DNA from: Sitta carolinensis
Taxonomy: Eukaryota > Chordata > Aves > Passeriformes > Sittidae
Direction: 5' to 3'
DNA: 64,000 bases
Assembly (NCBI GenBank): GCA_032173965.1
Contig: CM063290.1
Span: 2,781,001-2,845,000, forward strand
How positions within the stretch are numbered: the first letter of the stretch is position 1; each line of letters opens with the position of its first letter. The notes below the pieces were generated by a model that saw only the letters and a program-made list of their open reading frames with translations, was not told the origin of the DNA and ran no database searches. Position numbers and translations under genes: made by a program. Shown piece after piece: positions 1-13,125 of the stretch.

Positions 1-219
1 AAGCAGAGCTGCTGACCAGTCCCAGTGCCCACACTTGGTCACCAGTGCAGGTCTGGAGCTCTGCAGGTCTTGGTCGTGGCTGCTGGAGATGCTGCAGCTC
101 AGCTTGGAACATCCGACGGGACCAGCAAAACAAGCAGCAAAAAGTTTTCCCGCATCAAGGAGGTGGAAAAGAAGGAAAAACAGTGGTGTCAGCAGCTCTG
201 CAGCCGTGGCTGGCAGGAG

Positions 220-420
220 TGAGAGGTGCCATGTTACTGTGACGCTGATAGAAACACACAGCAACACACACAACAGGGGTTTAGGCAGAGAAGAAGAAAG
301 GAAGTCTCCAGTTTATTGTTGACCTCGGATGTCTCAGTTTCTGGACAGTGGTCAGAGGTTGGACAGAGAAGTTCCCACCTCTCCATCTCCACTGGGCACT
401 TGAGCAGCCCATCAGGTGAG
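220..420 (-). mobile_element. Possible degraded LTR fragment
   Basis: The segment has a purine-rich stretch with CA-rich repeats (about 250-275) followed by ccagtttattg, which on the minus strand reads as an AATAAA signal. This resembles the downstream half of avian endogenous-retrovirus LTRs read in antisense, but no terminal TG/CA pair or target duplication can be identified. Treat it as a weak call. Confidence 0.2.
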
Positions 421-3400
421 ATCTTTTACAAAGGAATATAAACATGATCCTTGTTTATCTTACAATTCATGAGAACTGACTCCACTATACTAAAACAAAT
501 CAGAAGGCTGATTTTTCAGGGACAACAGTGCCATCCATCAGGGCTGAGCTCTCCAGGAGCTTGGGGTCACTGCAGGTGCCCGAAGCTGCCGAGATCCCAG
601 GCTGGGGCACCATAAAGTGAAGCCAAGCAGAGCAGCCCTGCTCCCCAACCAGCGCCCGAGGAGCCCCATAACTCAAACAGAAACACCCTGGAGCAGCGCA
701 GGCGTTTATTGCCAACCAGAACTCATTTCTTCGTGTTTTATTTTACAAATTCTCCATTACTTGCTTCAGTTACGCTGAAATGGCCTCCCGTGTTTCAAAG
801 TGTTCCAGGCTGATCCTGTACTTGGCTTTTCTGTGTCGAGAAAGCTGCAGACAATTGAACAATCAGATTACTGAGAAGCTGTTAAGTGCCTCGTGATGCA
901 AGGAAGTGTGAGCTATTTAAGAACTAATGTGAAAAATGGCAAATTATATGCTACCAGCTAGGTCTGAAAGGGAAAAAAAAAGGAGGAATATGTCAATATG
1001 ATTAGATAGGACTGTATTCAATAAGCACAATTTTGGTTAGAAATTGTGAAAGAAGAATTTCATTCCTTTGCAGGTTTTCCTTTGGATTATAGAAGACACC
1101 TCTGCTCTGCAAGACACATTTTGCTTTTCCAATCCTCGTATTTTAAGAATAAGCTGATTGAAAAGAACTGGATGCACAGAAATGAGAATTTCTTGTTTTA
1201 TGCGATGTGGATATTAAAATGGATTCCCTATATTAAAAGCTGCAAAGATTATTTATACAAGAAGTGCCCAATCAATCATTTTCCAAGCAGAAAAGCTGTC
1301 AAAAAGAAAAATCTTGCATTAATTATCGTTTTTGGCAACTCTGCACAGGTTTCTCTGGAATGAGAAGTTGTTGAGTTCATTTGAGTGGACACAGCACAAA
1401 GCCATTACTTAAGCAGCCGGTAACTTTGGCCAAAGGACTAAGTGAGCATTTGCACAGAAAAAAGGAGCAAAATTAGCTGCAATGCCTGTGTTTTGCTGCA
1501 TTTTATCGATGGGGATTTATCAGGTCCTTAGTTCTGAACTAAATCCGTGGTTAAAAATGTAAATATCCACAGGAGAATTTCAACAGCACCAACTGAGGCA
1601 CTGGAGCTTTGGAGTGTCCCTCTATTGCACAAACTCTGGAGAAACCCAACAGTGCCAGAGACTTCCTGGAAAAAAAAAAAGACTGTTTGGAATTTTTATG
1701 GGGTATCCTGATCACAATAAATTCATTAAATAAATTCCTTTACACTAAATTCATTAAATCCAGCTTTCAAAGGTTCTGTTCCAGCTGCCAAACTTTCTCT
1801 CCCATGTCCCAGAAATGCCCCCCTTCCATGGCACCATAATTTCTGGATAGCACGAGTAAAAAGGTCGAGTTTATCTTCCTAAAATTCTTCCTCTCTAGAA
1901 TTTATTTAGGTTGCACTGAAAATCTGAATCTGGCTTAGAAGGGAGTGGGAAATTGGCAATGCAGAATATTCTGCAATTTGTGGCTCATGTGCTCATGAAG
2001 TGAGAAAAGCTTTATATCAGAAAATACTTTTTATAATATTTACATAAAATATGGCAGAAACTGTGGTTTTAGTAGAATCCCCAGCATAGAAATGCAATCA
2101 ATGTTTAATATTGGGGAAAAAAAAAAAAATTTCCAAGTGTTTATGGTATTAAAGACAGAGTCAAAAGAATTTACCAGACTACCTATTTCCATTGAAATTT
2201 AAGTCAATGACAAACTATTAAGACATTTTCATGAAGCCCAAAGAACTGCAAGGAAATGTAAAACCACTTTTAATTACAGCATTTTGTCCATTATCTATAT
2301 ATTTACAGAAGTAGCTATACCCCGGAGAAAGATGGCAAGTGTTTGTGTGAAGGAAGGTGAAGAAGGTCACAAAAATTGCACATTCTGTGGAAAATGGGGA
2401 ATGTTGGCACTGTAATTAATGGATCAAATTGCCAGGGAATTGTAGAGAGGATCAGAGGGTAAAAAGATAATTAGCAGATCAAAGGGTAAGAAGGCAAGTG
2501 TTGAAATAAAGTGGTGGTAATAGAAACAGCTAAAGAGGAATTATTGACCAATAATTGTATTGCTTTGGGCAAAGTCTGCTTTGATAGAGCTGTTATTAAG
2601 GAGGTTTTTAATGCACTAATCTGCTTTTATAAAAGTGGAGTTATGAGTGTCAAATGCCATGAATTCACTGCAGAGCTCTGCCTGTGACCTGGATTTGGGG
2701 AGTTTGTAACCAGTGCCAGTGGGAAAGAAGAGGAATTCAGGCTGCAGGGGTTGGAATGTGGTCAAGGAATCTTCCTTTAAGTGGAGAAATGACACCGAGG
2801 GGTGTCATTTTCAGGGATTTTGGGATTTTTCTTGAATGGACAGAAATTTCAGAGTTTATTCTGTGGTGGGGGAAATGTTGAATTAAAGCCTGCTCTGCTC
2901 GGTTTTATTCCTTTCCCCACAGGCTGAGCCCTGTCTGGATTCTCTTGCACTCTGGACTAGCAAATCCCAGGCTTGGGAGCTCCTGCAGAGATTTCTTGTC
3001 AAGACCCCACTCTAGAAAGGAATCTTTGCTGGTCTTAACATTTGAAATAACATCTGCTCTGAGTGTGGATGGGGATGGGAAATGCCTCAGTGGATCCGAT
3101 TTATGGGACAATGACAAAAATCTGCCGAGAGGAACAGAGGATTCTGCAGGCACTGCCGGATTTTCCAAGGACTGGCAGAGGATAATTTTGGTTTCTGCTT
3201 CCATTTTTCCGAGTCCATTTACTCACAAATAACAGCAGCACGGAATATGTAAAGGAAATGGCATTTGTAGTTAGCACCTAATGGATTTTCCTTTGCAAAG
3301 AGGAGCAGATAAACGCGATTTGTTCACGTCTTTACTTTTCCATTTAGCTCATCATTAACAGGAATCTGTGGGAAAATGTACGTTCTGAGGTGTGGAATTC

Positions 3401-5501
3401 CTTTTGTTAAATAGTAAATACCTCCCAGATTATTAAGTGATAGGGAAGATTGAAGATGTCTCTCAAAGGAGCTCTTGTGCTTCCGCTGAAGGCAATGACA
3501 AAATTCTAATTAACTGAAAGTCACCCAGTGATCAAGAAGTGGGAGTGCTGTGTCATTCCTAGAGAGAGCTGGATAGAGAAGTTTTATGGAATGGAGGCGG
3601 TAGCGAGTGTTTGTGGATAAAATTGTGCTTTTGGCTCGTAATAATCATTTTTGCAACCAGAATTCTACCTGCAGTGAGAGCTTCAGGGTCGAGATCTTTT
3701 TAAGAACAGAGGTGGGGAAAGCTCTATGTGTGCTCGTCACTGTAGCACTGAAAATGAGACATGAAACGGGATGAATGTCTAGATAAAAATGTGCTGGAAA
3801 ATAAAATAGGAGCTTTTTTTTTTTTTTTTTCCCTGCAGTTATAGCTCTTAATTAAAAAATAAAATAATTTAAATATATTTGCTTTAGGTCATGAAAAACG
3901 AGGCATAGTTAGGGTTATTTAATGACTGTTGTAACTTCTGCTAACGGTACCTATAAAATTTATATCTCTGTAATTAGTGAGTGAGAAAGGTTTAATATTT
4001 TAGAAGTATCCCTTTGGATGTGTAATTTCAGCTTGTTCTCACAGTCCTGAATAAGGTCCTTTGAATTCCTTTCTAAACAATTCTGGATAAATGATCAGTC
4101 ACATCTTTTGTTGCTTGCTCTGGGAGAAAACCTTAATTTTCTCACATGTGAGATGATAAAATCGGATCAGTATTAAAATGCAGTTGAAAAGTAACTATTT
4201 TGTTAGAGAAGGTGCTGCACAGGCTGTGCTGCAGAGAGGCTGATGAGGTGATTAAATATCCTGCAAGGAGGAATTTCATATTTCATTGGGAAGATTGAGA
4301 GCTGTGGTGAGAACTCCTCTCTGCCTACACACTTTTAGCACTTCTCACTCTAACTGAGGACTTATAAAGAGTTTATTAATTAAAATAATAATAATAATAA
4401 AAAAATAAACCCCGACATTCCCAGACTTCCACCTTTCCCACATGGTTTAAAACTTTAACTCCTGCAACCAGGGCATATATTAAAATGGCACAGGGTTGGA
4501 AAGACCAGGTGCTGGTGTTCTTTTCCAGGCAAATATATGGATTTGGAGGGAATAGATGGATAATTTGCAATACGATGATGATTTAGTAGAATAATAATTT
4601 CCTGGCTAGCTCCAGAGCCCTGAAAAGAATGCCAGCATTTTTAAAAAGTGATACATGTAATGACCAAACTCAGTAAATCCCAAAAAGCAGCACCCACAAC
4701 CTCTGGGAGTGTCCTCGAGCTGTCAGGGGGGAACTTCTATCATTGTTCACTTTGTGTAGAAGACCCTGGGCAGAATTAAAATTCATTTTTTCTCCTGTTT
4801 CTCCCCAAACCATCACGTGGCTAAAGCCTCCCCAGCCCTGCACTTCCTCCAGCATGCCTGGAAGCTTTTAGTTAATCTCACCTGCAATCCAATTAAAAGC
4901 CTCTCAAAACTCTGCACCTGCACTAATTGTAGATTCACATCACTGCCTTGCAGTCATTAAGTCCACGAGTTACAGTTTTGATGAGTGCAGCTAATCTGGT
5001 TTATCAACAAAGTGCTGCAAGGTTCCCGTGCTAAACCAGGATAATCAGCAGGGGTCAGGCAGGAATTATCTTGTCTCACCAAGCATTTCAAAACGGCTAA
5101 TTATGTTTGTTCATAAAAGTTGGACCTAAAACAGCTGAAATCCGAGGGAAAAGCGTTGGAACTTTTCTCTGTGAACACCTCGTTTGGCTGAGGTGTTGAT
5201 TTATATCAGAAAGTTCTGTGAGCGTTTTACTCTGCAGCAAATCCAAGATATTTGCGTTGAGTTTCCAAAGTGCAGCAGATAAAATTCCATCTCTGACAAA
5301 GCTTGGGAGGCAGCTGCTGCTGGACCTGTATTTCCATGGATATCTGTGTGCATGGATGCATATTCCCTAAAAACACACCCTGTGTTCCTCCCACCTCACA
5401 GGCTCGAGGTTGTTAAATGTTAACCCCATTGCCAAATTCCTGTTGTAGATCCCAAAGCTGCAGTATCCAAACAGTTTAAAATTCTATATTTTTTACCAAA
5501 G

Positions 5502-5550
5502 TTTTTTTTTTGTTTTTTTTTTTTTTTTTTTTTGTTTTTTTTTTTTTTTT
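5502..5550. repeat. Poly-T tract interrupted by two G
   Basis: About 49 bases of T with single G interruptions near 5512 and 5534. It is a simple repeat with no flanking element recognised. Confidence 0.9.
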
Positions 5551-6250
5551 AAGAAGTTTCTTTATGCTCATCCAGCAGGGATGGAAAACCCACCTAGAGC
5601 TGTAGATGAGGATAAATAAAAACAGAGCATGGAGAAAGACGGAAATACTTGTAATTCATCCAGAAACTTTTTTTTTTTTTCCTTAAGGATTCTTGCTCCC
5701 AGTTCACCTGGAGTAAATCAGCACACCTGTGGCATGTGGAACAGATGGAGCAGGCATGGCAAACACCTCCAGCTGCACAGATCTGTTCCACAGGTGCTGG
5801 GTTCAGCCTCTGCCTGGCCAAGGGCACTGGGGCTTTGGCTAAAGCCCAGAATTCCAGGGGCTGGAAGAGAAAGGACAGGGGGAAAGGAATCAGCTGGCAG
5901 CAGCACCTTCCAGAGCAGCCCCCAAGCCTGAGCCAAACCTGCCCAGCTCATTCCTCACCCCAAGCTCTGAACCACTGCCAGATTCCTAAACTTATTTGGC
6001 ACTTCAGGGGGAGAAATTTTTGGCTGGAGTTGTTGGAACAGAGACCCTGGACACTTAGTGCCTCAGTGGATGGTGTGAGACCCTTCCATGGTTGATCATC
6101 CTGGGGCAGATGCTCTTGGGCGAGGTCTTTTAATTCTTTCCCCCTTATTCTTTTGGGTTCTTTTCACATCTCATTATTTTTCACTTCCATTTTTATTCAT
6201 CACTTCCATTTTCTGCCACACTTGCTCCTCCACCTTGGTTGTGTGTTTTT

Positions 6251-6325
6251 TCCATTTCCTTCCTTTCCTTCCTTTCCTTCCTTTCCTTCCTTTCCTTCTT
6301 TTTTTCCTTCTTTTCCTTTTTTAAT
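6251..6325. repeat. Pyrimidine microsatellite with 9-bp period
   Basis: The unit TTTCCTTCC is repeated about five times and then decays into T-rich sequence. The polypyrimidine/polypurine strand bias could support triplex (H-DNA) structure. Open frames across it (FLSFLSFLSF) are repeat artefacts. Confidence 0.85.
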
Positions 6326-7938
6326 TCCCTCCTTGGTGTTTTTTCAGGCAAGGGGATTCATTTTATTGCTTATTTTGGAGGGAACTTCTTGGTTGGTTTG
6401 GTGCGGGTTTTGTTCCGTTTTCTAATTCTTATTTTTCCTTTCTTATTTATATTTGTTTTCCTCCCCTGTTTTATTTTGGGGGTGTTTATTTTCTCATTTG
6501 TGACGTTTTTCCCCTCCAGCTGAGGAGCACAGTGCCAGGGGGCAGTGGCAGCCCGGGCTGCTCTCCACTCTCTGGACACGCTGCAGGTGTAGCTCAAGCA
6601 CGGTGACGTTTGTTATGTCCCTCTAAATAGCTCTGCTGATGGTGCAGAACTGGTGCTGAGCCAGGAGAAATGATAAAACATAATCAAGCCCCAGAAGACA
6701 ACGTTGTGATGTTGATAGAGACAAATTTATATCCCTCCTCTGCCCGTGCTGTGCTCACATGAATCCATTTGTGTTTCGTGGAAGCCAAACCACTTGGTAA
6801 TGTTCTGCTGGGACAGGAACATTTTAGAAGGGCCTGTCCTTTTATAAACTAATTTTCTCTCCAAAACAAAATTCAAATAATAATTTTTCTGTTTAAAAAA
6901 AAAAAAGATAGTTAAATTCCTTCTGTTGCAAAAGTTCCTTTCCAGCCTTGAGCTGGTGGGGATGAGCTGTCCCTTCAACAAGAATTAATTGGGTACAATA
7001 TATCTGTGTGTTTATACAGCAGAAATCTCTGCTGTATAAATAGACTGAGCCTCCACTGACCAAAGAAGGCCAAACCCCAGCCTTGCACTTCCACAGAAAT
7101 TTGCCTTTTTTAGTCTGAAAACATCGGAGTGACAGCCAAGGTTTGGGATGGCAAGGCCATCCATCCCCATTCCAAAAATCCAAGCTAGGAGGGGGGTACA
7201 AGGTAGGGGGGGGGTAATATCTGCAGCTGGGAGGAAGCCTGGAAATTTTGGGAGGGTCTAAGTTGTGCTGGGGGTAATTTTGGGCTCTGTTGGAAGCCAG
7301 AAATGTTCAATATTTGCTGGTCCAGCTCTGCAGACCAGGCCTGGGTCAGGCATCATGAACACCCCAGCTCCTGAGTTCGACACTCCAGCAGGGGAACAGA
7401 TTGGATTTCACACAAATAATGCTGAGCTTTACTGAGAGCTTATCTAACAAAAATTCCTTCAGACAAAACATTTAAAAAGTGAAAAAAAAATATGGTGGGT
7501 TTAATTGCTAGGAAATATCTGACTTCAGTCCTCCAATGCCAGTATCTAAAATAAGTGTGAAATATCTGTCACTAAACCTGAGAGATTATAAACTCAATGA
7601 CACCTGGTTTAATGCCAACGTTTTTGTTGGCACTGCAGTTCATTCTGTTCTGATCTTTCATCAGCTCTGTGGCTAAATTCAGAATTCTTGCTTTGGGTGT
7701 CAAGAACGGAAAGCAAGAGTCAATACATTTTCTCAGGTTTCACAGAGAAACCTGTGTTTCTTGGCTCTCAGGGGCGAAAATAAAACATCAATTAACAACA
7801 TTAATCTTCAGGAAGGCCTGGGTGAGATATCCCTCTAATATATAATCATCATTTTCAACAATCACAGTCCTTTTTCCACTCTTCATTACCTTAACCATTT
7901 AAATCCAAGTGCTTCAGGCTTTCCTTGTGTTTTTTGGG

Positions 7939-7940
<2 letters not shown>

Positions 7941-7970
<30 letters not shown>
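7941..7970. repeat. Poly-T tract (30 T)
   Basis: An uninterrupted T run preceded by a short G run. No retroelement body is evident beside it. Confidence 0.9.
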
Positions 7971-7973
<3 letters not shown>

Positions 7974-9982
7974 TATGAGCCATGAATGACTACCTGATGT
8001 ATTGATTTCATTTGCATGATAAATGGAGATATTATTTCCCAGAAGGTGAATAAATACAAAACTAGCAAACCACACCAAAAAAAAACAGCCAAACCTTCAA
8101 AAAAGTGGTTTAACCTTTGTTCTGCTCAAACAAAAACCACCTTTGCAACGAAATATTTTATAAACCCCTTCACCACCTTTCCAGAGGTTATTTTACATTT
8201 TAATTGGCTCAGATATTTTCCCCCCATTGATTAGGCTGATCAGACAGATGGATAAGGAAATATTGCTGTGAAGAGGGTGGCTAAAGAAATAAATTCTGTT
8301 TTGATGGAGCTGTCCAGGCTCACTGTGGCAGAGCAGCACCCAACACACCCATGAAGAACAGCCCAGAAATAAACCAGAGCTCCTCAGGGATGGACAAAAA
8401 CTTCACCTTTCTATGTTTATTTTCAGTATCTCATCATTAACCTGGAGAATATTTGATAAATACTATGCTAACCTATGTAATGGGCTGATTGCCTGGGTAT
8501 AAATATGTAGTGCTACATGAAGAGGGCTTTTGGATCCCAGAGCATTTCAAGTTTTGATCAGACTCTTCAAAACTGATGAGATTTTCTTAATTTTTTTTTT
8601 CCTCTGTGCAGGTTTGACTGCAGCCTTTGCAAATCCTGTGCTAAAAGGTGGTTTTCCATAATGTAGTCAGGGAAATAATTGTGTTCTCTTAGAAATAACT
8701 GGAAAGATGATAAGCCATCCTCTCTTGCAGAATTTGGTCTTCATTTATAAATAAATCCTTTCAGTGCAGGGATCCTGTGTGGTCAAACTGATTGCCAGGA
8801 AGAGAACACTCTCAGTTCATTATCTGGAGTTCTTCAGCTCAATCCAAGGAGGCATTTTGCAATCACTAGCACAGAAAATAGATGCACTGAGATGCTGTTG
8901 CATTTACAGAAAGCTCCAGGATAATTTATTTACGAGATGGCTTGTTGCTCTTACATACTTCTTACATTCATCAAATTCTTGGCATTTATTCTTCCCAGTT
9001 GGGCCAGTGAAAAGCAACCAATTAAGGTGGTGCTCAGGCAGAAAAAATCCAGCCCCATCCAGAAGCAGGGAAGTAGGAAGAATTATCCCTGGCTTTCTTG
9101 AGAAGGTTTTTACAGGTTCAGCTCAAGCAGGTGGAAAGGAGAGTGGGAGATGCCAGCTCACAGGGCAGGGGGCTCACCCAAGGGTCCTGTGGGTCCTTCC
9201 CACCAGGGATCCCCTCCCCAGCCTTGCCCCCAGGAGATTTCTGGCCAGACCCCCCCTCTCCTGGCAGTTTTGGGGGCTCACACAGGGACTGAGGCTCCTC
9301 TGCAGGTGTAGAAACCTGTCCCTGTGTTCCAGCAAATGGGGAGTGTCCCTCAGCCAGGAGGCAAAAAATTCATAATTGGAGCCTGTGCCCATAGGAGGGA
9401 CATTTCCCAGGGTCCTTGAGCTGGAAAGGTGTGAAATCATCATTTGTGAGACTGTAATTCTTAACTCCTTGAAAAATGAGGATTGTGGGGAAAGGTGTTG
9501 GGTTTTCCAGCTTATTTCACTGCAGCACTCGATTTAGGCTTTCAAAGCACAGCTCAAGTCCTCTCCTCCCATGCCTCTCTCCTGCTGAATTGGCCAGAAA
9601 GAAGCCGAAATTCACATTTTTATGGCAATCTTAAAACTTTTTGGTCTAACAGCAAATACTGCCTGATGCGTCCAGCAAAGTTATTGCATCTTTATGTTTA
9701 TGTCGATGAAATTATGTCTGAAACAAGGCTTGAGTGTGGTGGTGTTGCAGTTAAAGATTAAATCTGATTATGTTCTGCATGGCAATGCTGTAAAACTGCT
9801 ATTTCTGTTTAAAAAAAACATCCATTTCCCTCTAAGAGATCACATTGTTGCTCTGAAGGGGGAATTTAAGCAGCAAATATTTATAAGAATATGAACATCA
9901 TTAATCCCCAGCCTTTAATCTCTACATCCTACTTAACCCAGGGGAGCTTCAAAGGGTGTGGGTGCCTTGTATTTCTTTTTAT

Positions 9983-9993
9983 TTTATTGAGAG
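9983..9993 (-). terminator. BCHE: Candidate BCHE polyadenylation signal
   Basis: Read on the minus strand, the sequence CAATAAAATAAAAA holds AATAAA at 9988-9983 with a second overlapping AATAAA just after it (9983-9978). It lies 167 nt after the BCHE stop codon, which would give a 3'UTR of roughly 190 nt if cleavage falls 15-25 nt further on. A weaker ATTAAA lies about halfway, near 10070. No strong GU-rich element is obvious downstream, so use of more distal sites cannot be excluded. Confidence 0.45.
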
Positions 9994-10154
9994 AGGAGGT
10001 AAAATATGAATGAAAGCTCTGAAATCAGAATTGTATCCGTAACTTTTCCTTTTAATCTGCAAGACATATTTAATGCTCGACATGTTGGGAAGCTACCTGG
10101 GTATTTGCCTGATGAACAGTTCTAGGGACAAACTGGAAAGAGTAAACATATTAA

Positions 10155-10295
<141 letters not shown>

Positions 10296-10747
10296 TTACA
10301 TTAATCTAAATTTGAATCTCTTTGTATGCTAATTGAAAAATAATTTTGATTATCAATGTCATCTGCTCTGAATATGTTATGGGATGGTCTTTTGCTTCTT
10401 TTCTTAAACCTGGAAGGACTGAAAATGCAGTGAGTAGCATTTTGTCTTTGGAAACAGAAAGGAAGGAGTGCAAAGATATCATTCTGGCAGGGTAATAATT
10501 ATACTTTGGATTTTTTAAAATATATATATCTTTAATATATATTTTGGATAATTCTCCTGTCCATCAAAATCATCATTTTAAAGTCACTTTTTTTTTTTTT
10601 TTCTTTTTTTAATCCTCAAAATATTCCTTTGGTTCAATAAACCCTGCATTGAAACCCCCCACACCCTGAAGATTAAATAATGCAAAATGAGAGAGATGCT
10701 CGTAAAGATAAGGTGAAATCACAGTTCTGTTTAAGGCAACAACAGCA

Positions 10748-11040
10748 TTTCCATTGTTTCAATGGATTTTAATGGATGTCCAGGACCTCGACCTCCCGTG
10801 GAATAAACCCTAAGTGTAAAGTATAAAGGATTCCCATTGTTCTAATGGATTTCAATGGATGGTTCCCATGGAATAAATCCTCAAGTTTAAAGCATAAAGG
10901 ATTCCCATTGTTTTAATGGATTTCAATGGATGTCCAGGATCTTGACCTCCCACGGAATAAATCCCCAAGTATAAAGTATTCCCATCTTTTCAATGAATGT
11001 CTCCCATGGAATAAATCCCCAAGTTTAAAGCATAAAGGTT
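10748..11040. repeat. Tandem repeat, four copies of about 71-83 bp
   Basis: Copies begin at 10748, 10831, 10902 and 10979. Each starts ttcccattg...caatgga (a short dyad) and continues through ggaataaatcc and aagtttaaagcataaagg. Copies 1 and 3 carry an extra 'tgtccagga...gacctccc' block that copies 2 and 4 lack, suggesting a two-copy higher-order unit that has been duplicated. Confidence 0.85.
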
Positions 11041-13089
11041 TGGAGCAGGACACTGTCTAATGTGCACAATGCCAACATGAAACCATCTCCTCTTTTCTTT
11101 CTCATCCCCACCTTTAAAGCATTTTCCAAATACGCCTGAGTCCCAAGGAAATATTTATTGCTGAGCTTGTTGTAAGCATGGGAGCAGAGGCTGGGGATGA
11201 GAATAGTCATAAAAATACAGCACTGCACAGGGTTCCCAGAGTATTTTATGGATAGGGATCCCTTCCTGCAGCCCTAAGAGGAGATGAACACCGTGGAGAA
11301 AGGCAGGAACATCCCAGACAGCACCAAAAACGTGGCTAAAACCTGCAGGCTCTATCAGTCACGGGTGCCCAACATTTTGTGTCAGCTGTAGACTTTAGGA
11401 TAAAGCTCAGAAACCATTGATGATCTGAGAATCCTTTATTCATCCTGGACCCAGCTCTGGTGGTGTCCCACACTGGCACAGCTCGCTTCCAGAAAAACTT
11501 GGGAATGGTGTTCCCAAAAGCTCCCTGCTTTCTTTATGCTCCTCTGGCTTTTATGTTCTCCTGCTGAAGCAGAGCCCCATCCCTCTCCCTCCATAAATTC
11601 ACCCCTTCCCCCTTTTTTATGGCCTGCCAGCGCTGCGAGTAGAGCTGGTGATGTGAAAATGAAATACTTCTGTGTTTTACACACTGCTGGAGAAAATATT
11701 CGGGAGAGAGAGTTCACTGATTCCCAGATTTAGCTTGGAGAAGCATCCAGTAATTTGGTCGCTTATCTGCAGTTTAGCTCAACGTTTCCAAACCTTTTTG
11801 GTCTGGAAATCCAGATGGCAATTTAATGAGACTTTGAAATGAGATTTACTTCTTGGTTCCAGTGAGACCAGAAATAAAACCAAGATTCTTTTTTCTCCGG
11901 GAAGTCCTGTACTCTTACATGCAGTCAAAAAGAAAAGTGTGAAGAACAAATATGGGAAAAAATGTCAATAAATTAACCACATCCTTCTCCCTCAGCTCCA
12001 AGTTGTAAATAAGCTTGTTTACAACAGAGATCAAAGGAAAGTCGAGATACTTAAATATTTTTTTTTCTGCAGGCCACAACTGCCATTAACTCAGAGATGA
12101 TTTGGAAGTGCTGGTAACAATAAAATCTCATTTTCATTGCTGAGCTACGCAGATAAAACTCAGAAGCATGGGGACAAAACATGCACAACATTCTGCTTTT
12201 CTGACTCTAAGAACTCTCCTTTGCACACATTTAATTTAAAGATGTGGTCAGGGTCTCAGGCAAAGCCAAAATTTTCACATTAACTCAAATGGATTGGTAA
12301 TTTAGTGTACGAAGCAGTAGCAGTATTATTTGGAGAAAAGTGCCTGAACTGTGTTTCTCATTTTGTTCTTGATTTTGAGTGTCCAGTTTTATTTATTCAG
12401 GCAAAACCTTCACTTATGAATTAAAAAGGAAACTCAGAAACCTCTCTTCTTTAATTATTCAAGTGTAGAGGTGTTTAAAGTCTGCCCAAAGACACTGGAA
12501 TATCTCTACCATAGACACATCTTGAATTAAAAGTCAGTTCTGGAGAATAAATTATGGGGCTTTTCAGTCCTTTTAAAAGAGTATGGTGGATAAGTGAGCC
12601 AGCTAGACAAAGAAGACATCAAAAAATCCAGAGGAGCCACCATTATGAATCTAAAAGACAAAAGGGGGACAGAAAACACTGAAATAAGAACTTGGATTCC
12701 CATTTGTTTGCTTTTTTTCCCCCCAGTGATAAAATCCAAATTGAAGTCACAAGTCAGTGCATCCCATTATCAGCAACATCATCAATCTCTGGGAGGCAAC
12801 CACCCATGACTTCCACGAGCTGACAGCTGGGAGGCAGAAAAGAAAAAGATTAGAGAGTCCAAGCTGGCCAATAATTACAGCTCAGAGCCCTGGGTGCCTG
12901 CAGAGCCACGGAGCCAGCAGCAGTGAAAACAGGGAATTTTCTGTGAGCCACTGGGGCAATCCCAAACTTTACTTTAATTCCTGTTAGCCCCGTGCAAAGC
13001 CCAGTGAGGCTGGCAAGGAGAAAAGGGGAGATTCTGCAGGCAATGAATCAGTGCTCTGAAAGGTTCCAGTTTAACAGATCAAAATTTTA

Positions 13090-13094
<5 letters not shown>

Positions 13095-13125
<31 letters not shown>
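13095..13125. repeat. Poly-T tract (31 T)
   Basis: An uninterrupted T run in intron 3. On the minus (BCHE sense) strand it reads as poly-A. No retrocopy body precedes it. Confidence 0.9.

Larger units (their letters stand above)
1..9960. other. Intergenic DNA downstream of BCHE
   Basis: I see no gene here. The stretch is AT-rich with poly-T runs (3814-3830, 5502-5550, 7941-7970), a pyrimidine repeat at 6255-6310 and possible LTR remains near 220-420. Open frames up to about 200 codons occur, for example 8764-9375, but they lack ATG starts, recognisable domains or plausible splice context. Some of the unique AT-rich sequence could be conserved non-coding DNA; this cannot be judged from one sequence. 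Confidence 0.6.

Noticed and set aside
7370..7390. tRNA B-box-like 'gagttcgacactcc'
   Set aside because: No A box, no cloverleaf pairing and no terminator at the right distance.
8764..9375. 203-codon open frame on the plus strand
   Set aside because: No ATG start at the beginning, no domain, no splice context and low-complexity Ser/Leu composition.
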